Positions 6,570 to 15,500 of a stretch of DNA of 64,000 bases are shown piece after piece (within the stretch, counting starts at the first letter, position 1; every line of letters starts with the position of its first letter). Under the pieces are notes generated by a model. It did not search any database. It was given only the letters and a program-made list of their open reading frames with translations, and was not told the DNA's origin. The stretch is from Lysobacter capsici (lineage in GTDB: Bacteria > Pseudomonadota > Gammaproteobacteria > Xanthomonadales > Xanthomonadaceae): contig NZ_CP094357.1 in NCBI RefSeq assembly GCF_014779555.2, positions 496,001 through 560,000 of the forward strand, in the 5' to 3' direction. The position numbers were made by a program, and so were the translations under genes.

Positions 6570-9500
6570 TCAATCGCCCAGGGTCAGCAGCGAAGCGTTG
6601 CCGCCGGCCGCGGTGGTGTTGACGGTGATGGTCTTTTCGGTGGTGAAGCGCGGCAGGTAGTGCGGGCCGCCGGCCTTGGGGCCGGTTCCGGACAGGTTCT
6701 GGCCGCCGAAGGGCTGCACGCCGACCACCGCGCCGATCTGGTTACGGTTGACGTAGCAGTTGCCGACCTTCACCCGCGCGCTGATGCGGTCGATGGTTTC
6801 GTCGATGCGCGAGTGGATGCCCAGGGTCAGGCCGTAACCGGTGGCGTTGATCGCGTCGATCACCGCGTCGAGCTGATCGGCCTTCCAGCGGATCACGTGC
6901 AGCACCGGGCCGAACACTTCCTTGTGCAGCTGATCGAGCGACTTGAGCGCGTACGCGCGCGGCGCGAAGAAGCTGCCGTGGGCGCTGTCGGCGTCGACCG
7001 GCACTTCGGCGATCTTGGTCGCTTCGGTGTCCATGCGCGCGGCATGGTCGACCAGCATCTTCAGCGCGTCTTCGTCGATCACCGGGCCGACATCGGTCGA
7101 CAGCAGGCCGGGGTTGCCGACCTTGAGCTCGGCCATCGCGCCGGCGAGCATGGTGGTGACCTTGTCGGCGATGTCGTCCTGCACGAACAGCACGCGCGCG
7201 GCCGAGCAGCGCTGGCCGGCCGAGGTGAAGGCCGAGCCGATCGCGTCCTTGACCAGTTGCTCGGGCAGCGAGGACGAATCGGCGATCAGCGCGTTCTGGC
7301 CGCCGGTCTCGGCGATCAGCACGCCGATCGCGGCGTCGCGCGCGGCCAGCGAACGGTTGATCGCGCGCGCGGTGTCGGTGGAACCGGTGAAGGCCACGCC
7401 AGCGACGCGCGGATCCTTCGTCAGCGCGGCGCCGACGGTGGCGCCGTCGCCGGGCAGGAACTGCAGCACCGCTTCGGGCACGCCGGCTTCGTGCAGCAGC
7501 TTGACCGCGTAGTAGCCGATCAGATTGGTCTGTTCGGCCGGCTTGGCGATCACGCTGTTGCCGGCGGCGAGCGCGGCGGAAATCTGGCCGGCGAAGATCG
7601 CCAGCGGGAAATTCCACGGGCTGATGCAGACGAACACGCCGCGGCCCGACAGATGCAAGGTGTTGGATTCGCCGGTCGGGCCGGGCAGGGCTTCGGGCGC
7701 GAACAGCTTGCGCGCCTGGGCGCCGTAGTAACGCAGGAAGTCGACCGCTTCGCGCACTTCTGCGACGCCGTCGGGAATGGTCTTGCCGGCTTCCTTGGTG
7801 CACAGCGCGATGTACTGCGGCATGCGCTGTTCGAGCAAGGTCGCGGCGTGTTCGAGGATCGTCGCGCGGCTGGCGGCCGGCATCGTGTCCCACGATTCCT
7901 GCGCGGCGACGGCGTTCTTCAGCGCCAGCTCGACGGTGGCGCTGTCGGCGGCCTTCCACTGACCGACGATTTCGCGACGGTCGGCCGGGTTGGTCACGGC
8001 GATGTCGGGGCCGGTGATGTTCGCGCCCGGCACCAGCGGCGCGGCGCGCCAATCGGCGGCCGCGGCGTCGTTCACTTGCGCGGCGAGGGTCTGCAATTGC
8101 TGATCGTTGGCGAGATTGACGCCCATGGAATTGGTCCTGTCGAAGCCAAAGCTGCGATACAAATCGGCGGGAAGAGGAATGCGCGGATGCGGAATGCTGT
8201 CGAACGCGGCGACGGTTTCGACCGGATCCTGGATCAGGTCGTCGATCGCGATGGCCTCGTCGGTGATGCGGTTGACGAAGCTGGAGTTGGCGCCGTTCTC
8301 GAGCAGGCGACGCACCAGGTACGGCAGCAGGTCTTCGTGCGAACCGACCGGCGCGTACACGCGGCACGGCGCGTTCAAGCGGTCGGCCGGAATCACTTCG
8401 GCGTACAGATCGTCGCCCATGCCGTGCAGCTTCTGGAACTCGAAGTGCTGCGCGCGGCCCATGGCCTTGGCGCGCTGGTGGATGGTGGCGATGGTCTGCG
8501 CGTTGTGGGTGGCGAACATCGGATAGATCGCGTCGCCGGCTTCGAGCATGCGCCGCGCATTGGCCAGATACGACACGTCGGTGTTCGGCTTGCGGGTGAA
8601 CACAGGATAGCCGGCCTGACCGTCGACCTGGGCGCGCTTGACCTCGCTGTCCCAGTACGCGCCCTTGACCAGACGCACCGGAATGCGCCGACCGGTCTTG
8701 CGCGCGAGATCGGCGATGAAGTCGATCGCTTCGGGCGCGCGCTTTTGGTACGCCTGGATGGCCAGACCGTAGCCTTCCCAGCCGTCGAGCGACTTGTCGC
8801 TGTATGCCGCGGCGATCACATCCAGCGACATTTCCAGACGGTCGGCTTCCTCGGCGTCGATGGTGAAACCGATGCCGTAGCCCTTGGCCAGCTGCGCCAG
8901 TTCCAGCACGCGCGGGGTCAGTTCGGCGAACACGCGCTCGCGCTTGGCGTGCTCGTAGCGCGGGTGCAGCGCCGACAGCTTGACCGAGATCGACGGGGTG
9001 GCGAAGACGTCGGCGTTCTTGTAATTGCCGCTCTTGCCGATCGCATGGATCGCGTCGCGATAGGCCTGCAGATAACGCAGCGCGTCCTTGGTGGTCAGCG
9101 CGCCTTCGCCGAGCATGTCGAAGGAATAGCGGTAGTTGGCGTTGTCGCCCTTTTTCGAGCGCGACAGCGCTTCGCCGATGGTGCGGCCCATGACGAACTG
9201 GTGGCCCATGATCCGCATCGCCTGGCGCACGGCCAGACGGATCACCGGTTCGCCGACCCGGCCGACCAGACGCTTGAAGGCGTTGTGCACGTCGCGCTTG
9301 GTGTCGTCGGCCAGATCGACCAGCTTGCCGGTCAGCATCAGGCCCCAGGTCGAGGCGTTGACCAGGACCGAGTCCGATTGACCCAGATGGCGCTTCCAGT
9401 CGGCGTCGCCGAGCTTGTCGCGGATCAGCTTGTCGGCGGTTTCCTGATCCGGAATGCGCAGCAGCGCTTCGGCCACGCACATCAGCAGCACGCCTTCGTC

Positions 9501-9791
9501 GCTGCCCAGGTCGTACTGGCGCATGAAGGCTTCGATCGCGCCCTGGTCCTGGGCGCGGGCGCGCACGCGCTTGACCAGATCGGCCGCGGTGGCCTGGGCG
9601 GCGTCGCGGTCGGCATCGGGCAGGCGCGCGATCTCGAGCAGGTGGCGGACGTGATCGGCTTCGTCGCGGACCCAGCCGGAGGTCAGCGCGGCGCGCGGTC
9701 CGGTGGTGGGCGGCGGCAGCTCGGGGCTGATCATCGGGTTCGACGGCGGCGGGCCGTCGCTGGCGACGGCGGAGGGAGCATTGGTGGACAT
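6570..9791 (-). CDS. putA: Bifunctional proline dehydrogenase / L-glutamate gamma-semialdehyde dehydrogenase
   Basis: A 1073-residue protein (start MSTNAPSAVASDGP; an ATG 12 bases upstream is also possible) that oxidises proline to glutamate in two steps, using FAD then NAD+. The proline dehydrogenase barrel covers roughly residues 170-480, with RLVKGAYWDSEVKRAQ near 375 and GSHEDLLPYLVRRLLENG near 485. The aldehyde dehydrogenase module follows, with FTGSTDTARAINR, the general-base region ETGGQNA near 828 and the catalytic Cys in SAGQRCSAARV near 862. There is no ribbon-helix-helix domain at the N-terminus, so this is the short enzyme-only type that does not repress its own gene. Expected to act at the inner face of the cytoplasmic membrane, feeding electrons to quinone. 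Monocistronic; 6529-6563 can form a long GC-rich hairpin past the stop. Confidence 0.97.
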   Translation of the reverse strand: MSTNAPSAVASDGPPPSNPMISPELPPPTTGPRAALTSGWVRDEADHVRHLLEIARLPDADRDAAQATAADLVKRVRARAQDQGAIEAFMRQYDLGSDEGVLLMCVAEALLRIPDQETADKLIRDKLGDADWKRHLGQSDSVLVNASTWGLMLTGKLVDLADDTKRDVHNAFKRLVGRVGEPVIRLAVRQAMRIMGHQFVMGRTIGEALSRSKKGDNANYRYSFDMLGEGALTTKDALRYLQAYRDAIHAIGKSGNYKNADVFATPSISVKLSALHPRYEHAKRERVFAELTPRVLELAQLAKGYGIGFTIDAEEADRLEMSLDVIAAAYSDKSLDGWEGYGLAIQAYQKRAPEAIDFIADLARKTGRRIPVRLVKGAYWDSEVKRAQVDGQAGYPVFTRKPNTDVSYLANARRMLEAGDAIYPMFATHNAQTIATIHQRAKAMGRAQHFEFQKLHGMGDDLYAEVIPADRLNAPCRVYAPVGSHEDLLPYLVRRLLENGANSSFVNRITDEAIAIDDLIQDPVETVAAFDSIPHPRIPLPADLYRSFGFDRTNSMGVNLANDQQLQTLAAQVNDAAAADWRAAPLVPGANITGPDIAVTNPADRREIVGQWKAADSATVELALKNAVAAQESWDTMPAASRATILEHAATLLEQRMPQYIALCTKEAGKTIPDGVAEVREAVDFLRYYGAQARKLFAPEALPGPTGESNTLHLSGRGVFVCISPWNFPLAIFAGQISAALAAGNSVIAKPAEQTNLIGYYAVKLLHEAGVPEAVLQFLPGDGATVGAALTKDPRVAGVAFTGSTDTARAINRSLAARDAAIGVLIAETGGQNALIADSSSLPEQLVKDAIGSAFTSAGQRCSAARVLFVQDDIADKVTTMLAGAMAELKVGNPGLLSTDVGPVIDEDALKMLVDHAARMDTEATKIAEVPVDADSAHGSFFAPRAYALKSLDQLHKEVFGPVLHVIRWKADQLDAVIDAINATGYGLTLGIHSRIDETIDRISARVKVGNCYVNRNQIGAVVGVQPFGGQNLSGTGPKAGGPHYLPRFTTEKTITVNTTAAGGNASLLTLGD

Positions 9792-10306
9792 CGGGCCCGG
9801 CACGGGGGTGGGAAGTCCGACATTTTAGAGCTTTCTCTCGGGCGCGGACGGCCCCGGACCGGGCCGGGGCCGTGTCCATGGTGTCGGGCCGCGCGGAACG
9901 ACCGAAGGGACACGCTGGGCAAGGTCGCCACGCCGCGCGGCGGGCGCCGATGGCGCGATCGGCGCGTTATGGCCCACTGGAACTTGCATGGATCACGTTT
10001 GCGCGGGACATCGTAGACGGGCCATAACCGCCCCGAAGCACGCGCAAAGCCCCGCGCGGCGTAGCGCGGCCGCGGTGGCGCGCGCGCCAGGTTCGCAGTT
10101 CCGGGTTGCCGCAGGACGGGTCGGCCGCTACCATTTCTCGGTTATCCGTAGCGCCGATGCCGGCGTGATGGGCCCTGATCAGGGCTCGCCAGCCACCTTT
10201 AGACCGGACGGCCCCCTGCCCAGCTCCATGGCGCAGGTCGGTGCCGGGAAAGGCAGCCCGCGGAGCGCGTCGTGAACATCACACTGATTTTTCGGGGCTC
10301 GAACTG
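9792..10306. other. Non-coding gap between putA and ctaC
   Basis: No protein gene is supported in these 515 bases; they should hold the divergent promoters of putA and the cytochrome oxidase operon. Two dyads stand out. One is a very GC-rich hairpin at about 9846-9877 (GGACGGCCCCGG facing CCGGGGCCGTGTCC). The other is a perfect 10-base inverted repeat GTTATGGCCC (9966-9975) / GGGCCATAAC (10019-10028) flanking 43 bases. Neither is followed by a T-tract. Confidence 0.7.
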
Positions 10307-11260
10307 ATGAAAGCCGGTCGTTTCAAGCAGTGGGCAGCGGGCATCGCCTCGATGGCGCTGCCGGTCCTCGCGTTTGCCCAGGCTGCGGACCCTAAGCCGT
10401 GGCAGCTGAACATGGGCAAGGGCGTCACCGCCCAGTCGATGAACGCCTACTCCGCGCACATGCTGGCGCTGTGGATCTGCGTGGTGATCGGCATCCTGGT
10501 CTTCGGCGCGATGGCCGTGGCCATGTTCAAGTTCCGCAAGTCCAAGGGCGCGGTGCCCGACAAGGACTTCGTCCACAGCACCAAGCTGGAGATCGTCTGG
10601 ACCGTGGTGCCGGTGGTGCTGCTGGTGCTGATGGCGTTCCCGGCGACCAGCAAGCTGATCGCGATGTACGACACCCGCGACGCGGGCATGACCGTCAAGG
10701 TCACCGGTTACCAGTGGATGTGGAAGTACGACTACCTCGGCGAAGGCGTGTCCTTCACCAGCCGTCTGGACCGCAAGAGCGACCAGCTGCGCCAGAGCGG
10801 CAAGCACGTCAGCGCCGCCGATCACGAGCACTACCTGCTCGACGTCGACAACGTGCTGGTGCTGCCGGTCGACACCAAGATCCGCTTCGTGATCACCGCC
10901 GACGACGTGATCCACGCGTGGTGGGTGCCGGCCCTGGGCTGGAAGCAGGACGCGATCCCGGGCATCGTCAACGAGGCCTGGACCGACATCAAGGAACCGG
11001 GCATCTACCGCGGCCAGTGCGCCGAGCTGTGCGGCAAGGACCACGGCTTCATGCCGATCGTCGTGCGCGCGGTGTCCAAGGTCGAGTACCAGCGCTGGTT
11101 GGCCGAACAGAAGTCCAAGAACGCGCCCGCTCCTGCCGCCGCGCCGGCGACTCCGGCTGCCGCGCCTGCCGCCGCCCCGACCGAAGCGGCGCCCGCCGCG
11201 CCGGCCGCCGCGGCTTCGAATTCCGACACCACGACCGCGGCTCCCGCGGTCGCCGGTTGA
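10307..11260 (+). CDS. ctaC: Cytochrome c oxidase subunit II
   Basis: A 317-residue precursor starting MKAGRFKQWAAGIASMALPV; a signal peptide of about 25 residues (ending LAFAQA) is followed by two membrane helices (about 50-72 and 95-115) and a periplasmic cupredoxin domain. The CuA site is complete: His in DVIHAWWVP, then CAELCGKDHGFM supplying Cys, Glu, Cys, His and Met. It accepts electrons from cytochrome c and passes them to haem a in subunit I. No haem c motif is fused. The last 45 residues are an unusual Ala/Pro-rich tail. It starts the operon ctaC-ctaD-small peptide-ctaG-ctaE; an alternative in-frame start at 10241 precedes the signal peptide and is unlikely. Confidence 0.96.
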   Translation: MKAGRFKQWAAGIASMALPVLAFAQAADPKPWQLNMGKGVTAQSMNAYSAHMLALWICVVIGILVFGAMAVAMFKFRKSKGAVPDKDFVHSTKLEIVWTVVPVVLLVLMAFPATSKLIAMYDTRDAGMTVKVTGYQWMWKYDYLGEGVSFTSRLDRKSDQLRQSGKHVSAADHEHYLLDVDNVLVLPVDTKIRFVITADDVIHAWWVPALGWKQDAIPGIVNEAWTDIKEPGIYRGQCAELCGKDHGFMPIVVRAVSKVEYQRWLAEQKSKNAPAPAAAPATPAAAPAAAPTEAAPAAPAAAASNSDTTTAAPAVAG

Positions 11261-11287
11261 TCGTCCAAGCATTCTCAGAGGTAGGCC

Positions 11288-12916
11288 ATGGCAGCCACGC
11301 ACCCCGTCGCCGATCATCATCACGACCACGATGATCATCATGCCCACCAGCAGGGCTTCATCGAGCGTTGGTTCTTCTCGACCAACCACAAGGACATCGG
11401 CACGCTGTATCTGATCTTCAGCTTCGTGATGTTCATCATCGGCGCGGGCATGTCGGTGATCATCCGAGCCGAACTGGCCGAGCCGGGCCTGCAGTTCGTC
11501 AAGCCCGAGTTCTTCAACCAGATGACCACCATGCACGCGCTGGTGATGATCTTCGGCGGCGTGATGCCGGCCTTCGTCGGCCTGGCCAACTGGATGATCC
11601 CGCTGCAGATCGGCGCGCCGGACATGGCGCTGCCGCGCATGAACAACTGGTCGTTCTGGATCCTGCCGTTCGCCTTCACCCTGCTGCTGATGACCCTGTT
11701 CCTGCCGGGCGGCGCGCCGGCCGGCGGTTGGACGCTGTACCCGCCGCTGTCGCTGCAGGGCGGCTCCAACGTGGCCTTCGCGATCTTCGCCATCCACATG
11801 ATGGGCATCAGCTCGATCATGGGCGCGATCAACGTCATCGCCACCATCCTCAACATGCGCGCCCCGGGCGTCGACCTGCTGAAGATGCCGATCTTCTGCT
11901 GGACCTGGCTGATCACCGCGTTCCTGCTGATCGCGGTGATGCCGGTGCTCGCCGGCGCGGTGACGATGCTGCTGACCGACAAGTTCTTCGCCACCTCGTT
12001 CTTCAACGCGGCCGGCGGCGGCGACCCGGTGATGTTCCAGCACATCTTCTGGTTCTTCGGTCACCCCGAGGTCTACATCATGATTCTGCCGGCGTTCGGC
12101 GTGGTGTCGGAGATCATCCCGACCTTCAGCCGCAAGCCGCTGTTCGGTTATCAGGCGATGGTGTACGCGACCGCCTCGATCGCGTTCCTGTCGTTCATCG
12201 TGTGGGCGCACCACATGTTCACCGTCGGCATGCCGCTCGGTGGCGAGATCTACTTCATGTTCGCGACCATGCTGATCGCGGTCCCGACCGGCGTGAAGGT
12301 GTTCAACTGGGTCACCACCATGTGGCGCGGCTCGATCTCGTTCGAAGCGCCGATGCTGTGGGCGATCTCGTTCGTGATCCTATTCACCATCGGCGGTTTC
12401 TCCGGCCTGATGCTCGCGATCGTGCCGGCCGACTTCCAGTACCACGACACCTATTTCGTGGTCGCGCACTTCCACTACGTGCTGGTGACCGGCGCGCTGT
12501 TCTCGATCATCGCCGCGGTCTACTACTGGTGGCCGAAGTGGACCGGCCGCATGTACAGCGAGGCGGCGGCCAAGTTCCATTTCTGGTGGACGATGATCTT
12601 CGTCAACCTGCTGTTCTTCCCGCAGCACTTCCTGGGCCTGGCCGGCATGCCGCGCCGCATCCCGGACTACAACGTGGTGTTCGCGGACTGGAACCTGATC
12701 AGCTCGATCGGCGCGTTCGGCATGTTCCTGACCCCGTTCATGATGCTCGGCATCCTGTTGCATTCGAAGCGTTACGGCGTCAAGGCCGAAGCGCGTTCGT
12801 GGGAATCGGCCAAGGGCCTGGAGTGGACCGTGCCGAGCCCGGCGCCGCACCACACCTTCGGCACCCCGCCGGTCATCCGCGACGGCGATCTGGCCCACGG
12901 CGACATCACCCACTAA
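11288..12916 (+). CDS. ctaD: Cytochrome c oxidase subunit I
   Basis: The 542-residue catalytic subunit of an aa3-type oxidase with 12 predicted membrane helices. The binuclear centre is marked by HPEVYIMILP, WAHHMFTVGM and HFHYVLVTG, which provide CuB and haem ligands. It reduces oxygen to water and pumps protons. The start has AGGTAGG a few bases upstream. An oddity is the His/Asp-rich N-terminus (HHHDHDDHHAH at about residues 10-20), ahead of the first conserved segment RWFFSTNHKDIGTLY. It lies 27 bases after ctaC in the same operon. Confidence 0.97.
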   Translation: MAATHPVADHHHDHDDHHAHQQGFIERWFFSTNHKDIGTLYLIFSFVMFIIGAGMSVIIRAELAEPGLQFVKPEFFNQMTTMHALVMIFGGVMPAFVGLANWMIPLQIGAPDMALPRMNNWSFWILPFAFTLLLMTLFLPGGAPAGGWTLYPPLSLQGGSNVAFAIFAIHMMGISSIMGAINVIATILNMRAPGVDLLKMPIFCWTWLITAFLLIAVMPVLAGAVTMLLTDKFFATSFFNAAGGGDPVMFQHIFWFFGHPEVYIMILPAFGVVSEIIPTFSRKPLFGYQAMVYATASIAFLSFIVWAHHMFTVGMPLGGEIYFMFATMLIAVPTGVKVFNWVTTMWRGSISFEAPMLWAISFVILFTIGGFSGLMLAIVPADFQYHDTYFVVAHFHYVLVTGALFSIIAAVYYWWPKWTGRMYSEAAAKFHFWWTMIFVNLLFFPQHFLGLAGMPRRIPDYNVVFADWNLISSIGAFGMFLTPFMMLGILLHSKRYGVKAEARSWESAKGLEWTVPSPAPHHTFGTPPVIRDGDLAHGDITH

Positions 12917-12992
12917 GAGCGCATGATCGGGTGAGGCCCGCGCTCGAACGCCCCGGCGAACGAGCGCAGCACGCCCTGCCAACAAGACCGCC

Positions 12993-13124
12993 ATGACCCA
13001 GTCGACCGACCAGACCGATCTGACCCAACGCCGTTCGGCCGCGCGCCGCACCGCGCTGTGGTTCGGGCTGGCCGCGATCGCGGTGTATGTCGGCTTCATC
13101 GCGCTCGGGGTGCTGAACCGATGA
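12993..13124 (+). CDS. 43-residue single-helix membrane peptide in the cytochrome oxidase operon
   Basis: A short ORF starting MTQSTDQTDLTQRRSAARRT, followed by one hydrophobic helix (LWFGLAAIAVYVGFIALGVL) and ending NR. Its TGA overlaps the ATG of ctaG (ATGA), so translation is coupled. Short one-helix proteins at this exact spot, between ctaD and ctaG, are known in proteobacteria as small oxidase assembly proteins, so it probably aids subunit I or copper assembly; that role is inferred. The topology should be N-in given the basic RRSAARR stretch before the helix. Confidence 0.8.
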   Translation: MTQSTDQTDLTQRRSAARRTALWFGLAAIAVYVGFIALGVLNR

Positions 13125-13780
13125 GCGCGCACGAGTCCAAGGGCGATCGGTCCGGCGTGGAGCAGGGCGATCTGCGGCAGCGTGATCTGAACCAGGCCCG
13201 CGCCCAGTCCGGCCCGAAGATGACCAAGATCATGGTCGGCGTGGCGCTCGGAGCGTTCGCCTTCACCTTCGCGCTGGTGCCGATGTACCGCATCGCCTGC
13301 GAGAAGGTGTTCGGCATCCGCCTGGAACGCGGCGTGGCCGATGCCGACCTCGGCGGGCACGCGGTCGCCGATCGCATGGTCACCGTGCAGTTCGACGGCA
13401 GCGTCAATTCCAAGCTGCCGTGGGACTTCAAGCCGCACCAGCTGAGCATGAAGGTGCGTCCGGGCGAGCAGTACGAGACCACCTACTACGCCCGCAACAC
13501 CACCGACCGCGCCATCGTCGGCAGCGCCTCGCCCTCGGTGGCGCCGGCGCGCGCGTCGGGCTATTTCAACAAGACCGAATGCTTCTGCTTCACCGCCCAG
13601 ACCCTGCAGGCCGGCGAAGCGCGCGAAATGCCGGTGCGTTTCATCATCGACCCGAATCTTCCGGCCGATGTCGAAACGGTCACCTTGTCCTACACGTTCT
13701 TCAAGAACGACGTGCTGACCGCGCGCCTGCAGCAGGGGGCGACGTCGAAGACGCCGGCCTCGCCGCTGGCGGCGCCGTAA
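13121..13780 (+). CDS. ctaG: Cytochrome c oxidase assembly protein, CtaG/Cox11 family
   Basis: A 219-residue membrane-anchored copper chaperone that delivers copper to the CuB site of subunit I. One helix (about residues 38-58, IMVGVALGAFAFTFALVPMY) is followed by the periplasmic beta-barrel domain. The copper-binding CFCF motif is present in KTECFCFTAQTL near residue 155, and a conserved Cys lies in MYRIACEKVFG. The start was chosen at the ATGA overlap with the preceding small peptide, giving the usual family length. The N-terminal 35 residues are hydrophilic. ctaE follows 31 bases downstream. Confidence 0.95.
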   Translation: MSAHESKGDRSGVEQGDLRQRDLNQARAQSGPKMTKIMVGVALGAFAFTFALVPMYRIACEKVFGIRLERGVADADLGGHAVADRMVTVQFDGSVNSKLPWDFKPHQLSMKVRPGEQYETTYYARNTTDRAIVGSASPSVAPARASGYFNKTECFCFTAQTLQAGEAREMPVRFIIDPNLPADVETVTLSYTFFKNDVLTARLQQGATSKTPASPLAAP

Positions 13781-13811
13781 GCCTCGCACTAATCACCAAC
13801 GGAACGCCGCC

Positions 13812-14690
13812 ATGGCCCACGCCCACACGCCAGACGCCAACATCTACTACGTGCCGCACAGCAGCCGCTGGCCGTTCCTCGGTTCGATCGGGCTGTTCAC
13901 CACCATGATCGGCGTCGCCAGCTGGCTCAACGAAGTCAGCTGGGGCAAGCCCACCTTCTTCGTCGGCATCGCGTTGATGATCGGCGTGCTGTTCGGCTGG
14001 TTCGGCGACGTGATCCGCGAATCGGTGCGCGGCAACTACAACAAGCAGGTCGACGTGTCCTTCCGCATGGGCATGGTCTGGTTCATTTTCTCGGAAGTGA
14101 TGTTCTTCGCCGCGTTCTTCGGCGCGCTGTTCTACGCGCGCCAGTTCGCGCTGCCGTGGCTCGGCGGCGACGGCGACGGCGTGATGACCAACAGCCTGCT
14201 GTGGCCGGAATTCAGCGCGGCCTGGCCGAGCAGCGGCCCCGGCGGCGTCGGCGGCGCGTTCGAGACCATCCCGGCGTGGGGCCTGCCGCTGCTCAACACC
14301 CTGATCCTGCTGACCTCGGGTTCGACCGTCACCGCCGCGCACCACGCGCTCAAGGGCGGTCACCGCAAGGCGCTGCTGTTCTGGCTGGGCCTGACCGTGC
14401 TGCTGGGCTGCACCTTCCTGTTCTTCCAGGCCGAGGAATACATCCACGCCTACACCGAGCTGAACCTGACCCTGGGTTCGGGCATCTACGGTTCGACCTT
14501 CTTCATGCTCACCGGCTTCCATGGTCTGCACGTGACCCTGGGTACGCTGATGCTGGCGATCATCTGGTTCCGTTGCCTCAAGGGCCATTTCGACAAGGAC
14601 AACCACTTCGCGTTCGAAGCGGTGGCCTGGTACTGGCACTTCGTCGACGTGGTGTGGCTGGGCCTGTTCCTGTTCGTCTACGTGCTGTAA
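13812..14690 (+). CDS. ctaE: Cytochrome c oxidase subunit III
   Basis: A 292-residue, seven-helix subunit III; it stabilises the proton-pumping core and harbours lipid. Recognisable blocks are SRWPFLGSIGLF at the start, MVWFIFSEVMFFAAFFGALF, the carboxylate-bearing FFQAEEYIHA, TGFHGLHVTLG and the C-terminal WYWHFVDVVWLGLFL. A Gly-rich loop around residues 115-150 (GGDGDG, then SGPGGVGGAF) is as in other proteobacterial homologues. Last gene of the structural operon, followed directly by a terminator. Confidence 0.96.
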   Translation: MAHAHTPDANIYYVPHSSRWPFLGSIGLFTTMIGVASWLNEVSWGKPTFFVGIALMIGVLFGWFGDVIRESVRGNYNKQVDVSFRMGMVWFIFSEVMFFAAFFGALFYARQFALPWLGGDGDGVMTNSLLWPEFSAAWPSSGPGGVGGAFETIPAWGLPLLNTLILLTSGSTVTAAHHALKGGHRKALLFWLGLTVLLGCTFLFFQAEEYIHAYTELNLTLGSGIYGSTFFMLTGFHGLHVTLGTLMLAIIWFRCLKGHFDKDNHFAFEAVAWYWHFVDVVWLGLFLFVYVL

Positions 14691-14722
14691 GCGCGCGACG
14701 GACGAACGGCAAAATCATGACG

Positions 14723-14752
14723 AGGGCCGGCGCTGCCGGCCTTTCGTTTTTT
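14723..14752 (+). terminator. Rho-independent terminator after ctaE
   Basis: Stem GGCCGGC (14725-14731), loop GCT, stem GCCGGCC (14735-14741), then TTTCGTTTTTT. It lies about 35 bases past the ctaE stop and closes the oxidase structural operon. Confidence 0.9.
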
Positions 14753-14869
14753 GGGTAGTGGTGGCGGTGTTGCGTTTGTTTCTTTCCGCAGACGCGCTCG
14801 ATGCCTGCGATGTGCAGGTCTGAAGGCATTCAAAGCGGTGAGTGCGTCGAGTAGGGACGCCCCCAAGAC

Positions 14870-14954
14870 CGTCATTCCCGCGAAGGCGGGAATCCAGTGA
14901 CTTCAAACGTTCTCGCACGAAAGTCACTGGATTCCCGCCTTCGCGGGAATGACG
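14870..14954. repeat. Long palindromic CGTCATTCCCGCGAAGGCGG element
   Basis: An almost perfect inverted repeat: CGTCATTCCCGCGAAGGCGG (and on to GAATCCAGTGACTT) at 14870-14903 faces its complement AAGTCACTGGATTCCCGCC (and on to TTCGCGGGAATGACG) at 14921-14954, with a 17-base centre. Each arm itself contains the smaller palindrome CCCGCGAAGGCGGG. The same unit occurs three times directly and once inverted at 27434-27620, so this is a dispersed family. The surrounding gap (14755-15080) holds no gene. Confidence 0.85.
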
Positions 14955-15080
14955 ATCTTGAGAGACGCCGAACTGTTGTGGCTCTACGGCTTTCGTGCGG
15001 CCTGTGCTTGAAAAGCAATAACAGTTCCCGCCGCTGCCAGCGTGATCAGCCAGCCTATTTCGGCCAGCCGCCAGCCCGCC

Positions 15081-15308
15081 TCAATTCGGATTCGACCCCA
15101 CCCCATGCGGCGTGATCCAGCCCATGTAGATCGCCAGGACCACCAGCAGGATCAGCGCGACGGACAGCGCGATACGACGGGTCAGCGCGTTGACGGTGCG
15201 CTTGCTCTGACCCTTGTCCACCAGCATGTAATACAGACCGGCGCCCAGGTTCCACACGATGACGATCAGGAAGGCGACAACCAGCAGGATCTTCAGCGAC
15301 TCGTTCAT
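15081..15308 (-). CDS. DUF2909-type twin-transmembrane protein
   Basis: A 75-residue protein starting MNESLKILLVVAFLIVIV with a GAGGAGG ribosome site; longer in-frame starts up to 15395 are rejected. It has two membrane helices (about 5-27 and 50-68) linked by a basic loop (DKGQSKRTVNALTRRIA), matching the small twin-helix DUF2909 proteins. Such genes commonly sit antisense inside cytochrome oxidase clusters next to SURF1, as here, which suggests a role in oxidase assembly; no function is established. Confidence 0.8.
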   Translation of the reverse strand: MNESLKILLVVAFLIVIVWNLGAGLYYMLVDKGQSKRTVNALTRRIALSVALILLVVLAIYMGWITPHGVGSNPN

Positions 15309-15500
15309 CGCGGCCTCCTCGGGCGCGCGCGGTGCGCGCATGAATGCGAAGGCGGCATTATCGCTCCGATTCGCGGGCTGCGCCGAGTGCGGCATCGGGT
15401 CGCAGCGTCATGACGGTGTCGGGCGCGGTCGCCGCCACTGCATTGGCGACATGCGCGCTCTAGCCACCCACGCGGTCGTCACCCACACGGATGGCGCGCG

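Noticed and set aside
6133-6573. A minus-strand ORF with a perfect 37-residue period, resembling a repeat protein
   Set aside because: The period is simply the 111-bp DNA tandem repeat read in frame; it is made of the intergenic palindrome and has no start context.
6414-10016. A 1200-residue plus-strand ORF covering putA
   Set aside because: It is antisense to a fully recognisable PutA with all motifs. Long opposite-strand frames are expected at this GC content, and the composition (His/Arg/Gln/Ala-rich) is typical of shadows.
10199-12214. A 671-residue minus-strand ORF over ctaC and ctaD
   Set aside because: Antisense shadow; the plus strand encodes complete oxidase subunits I and II. The His/Arg/Asp-rich composition is an artefact.
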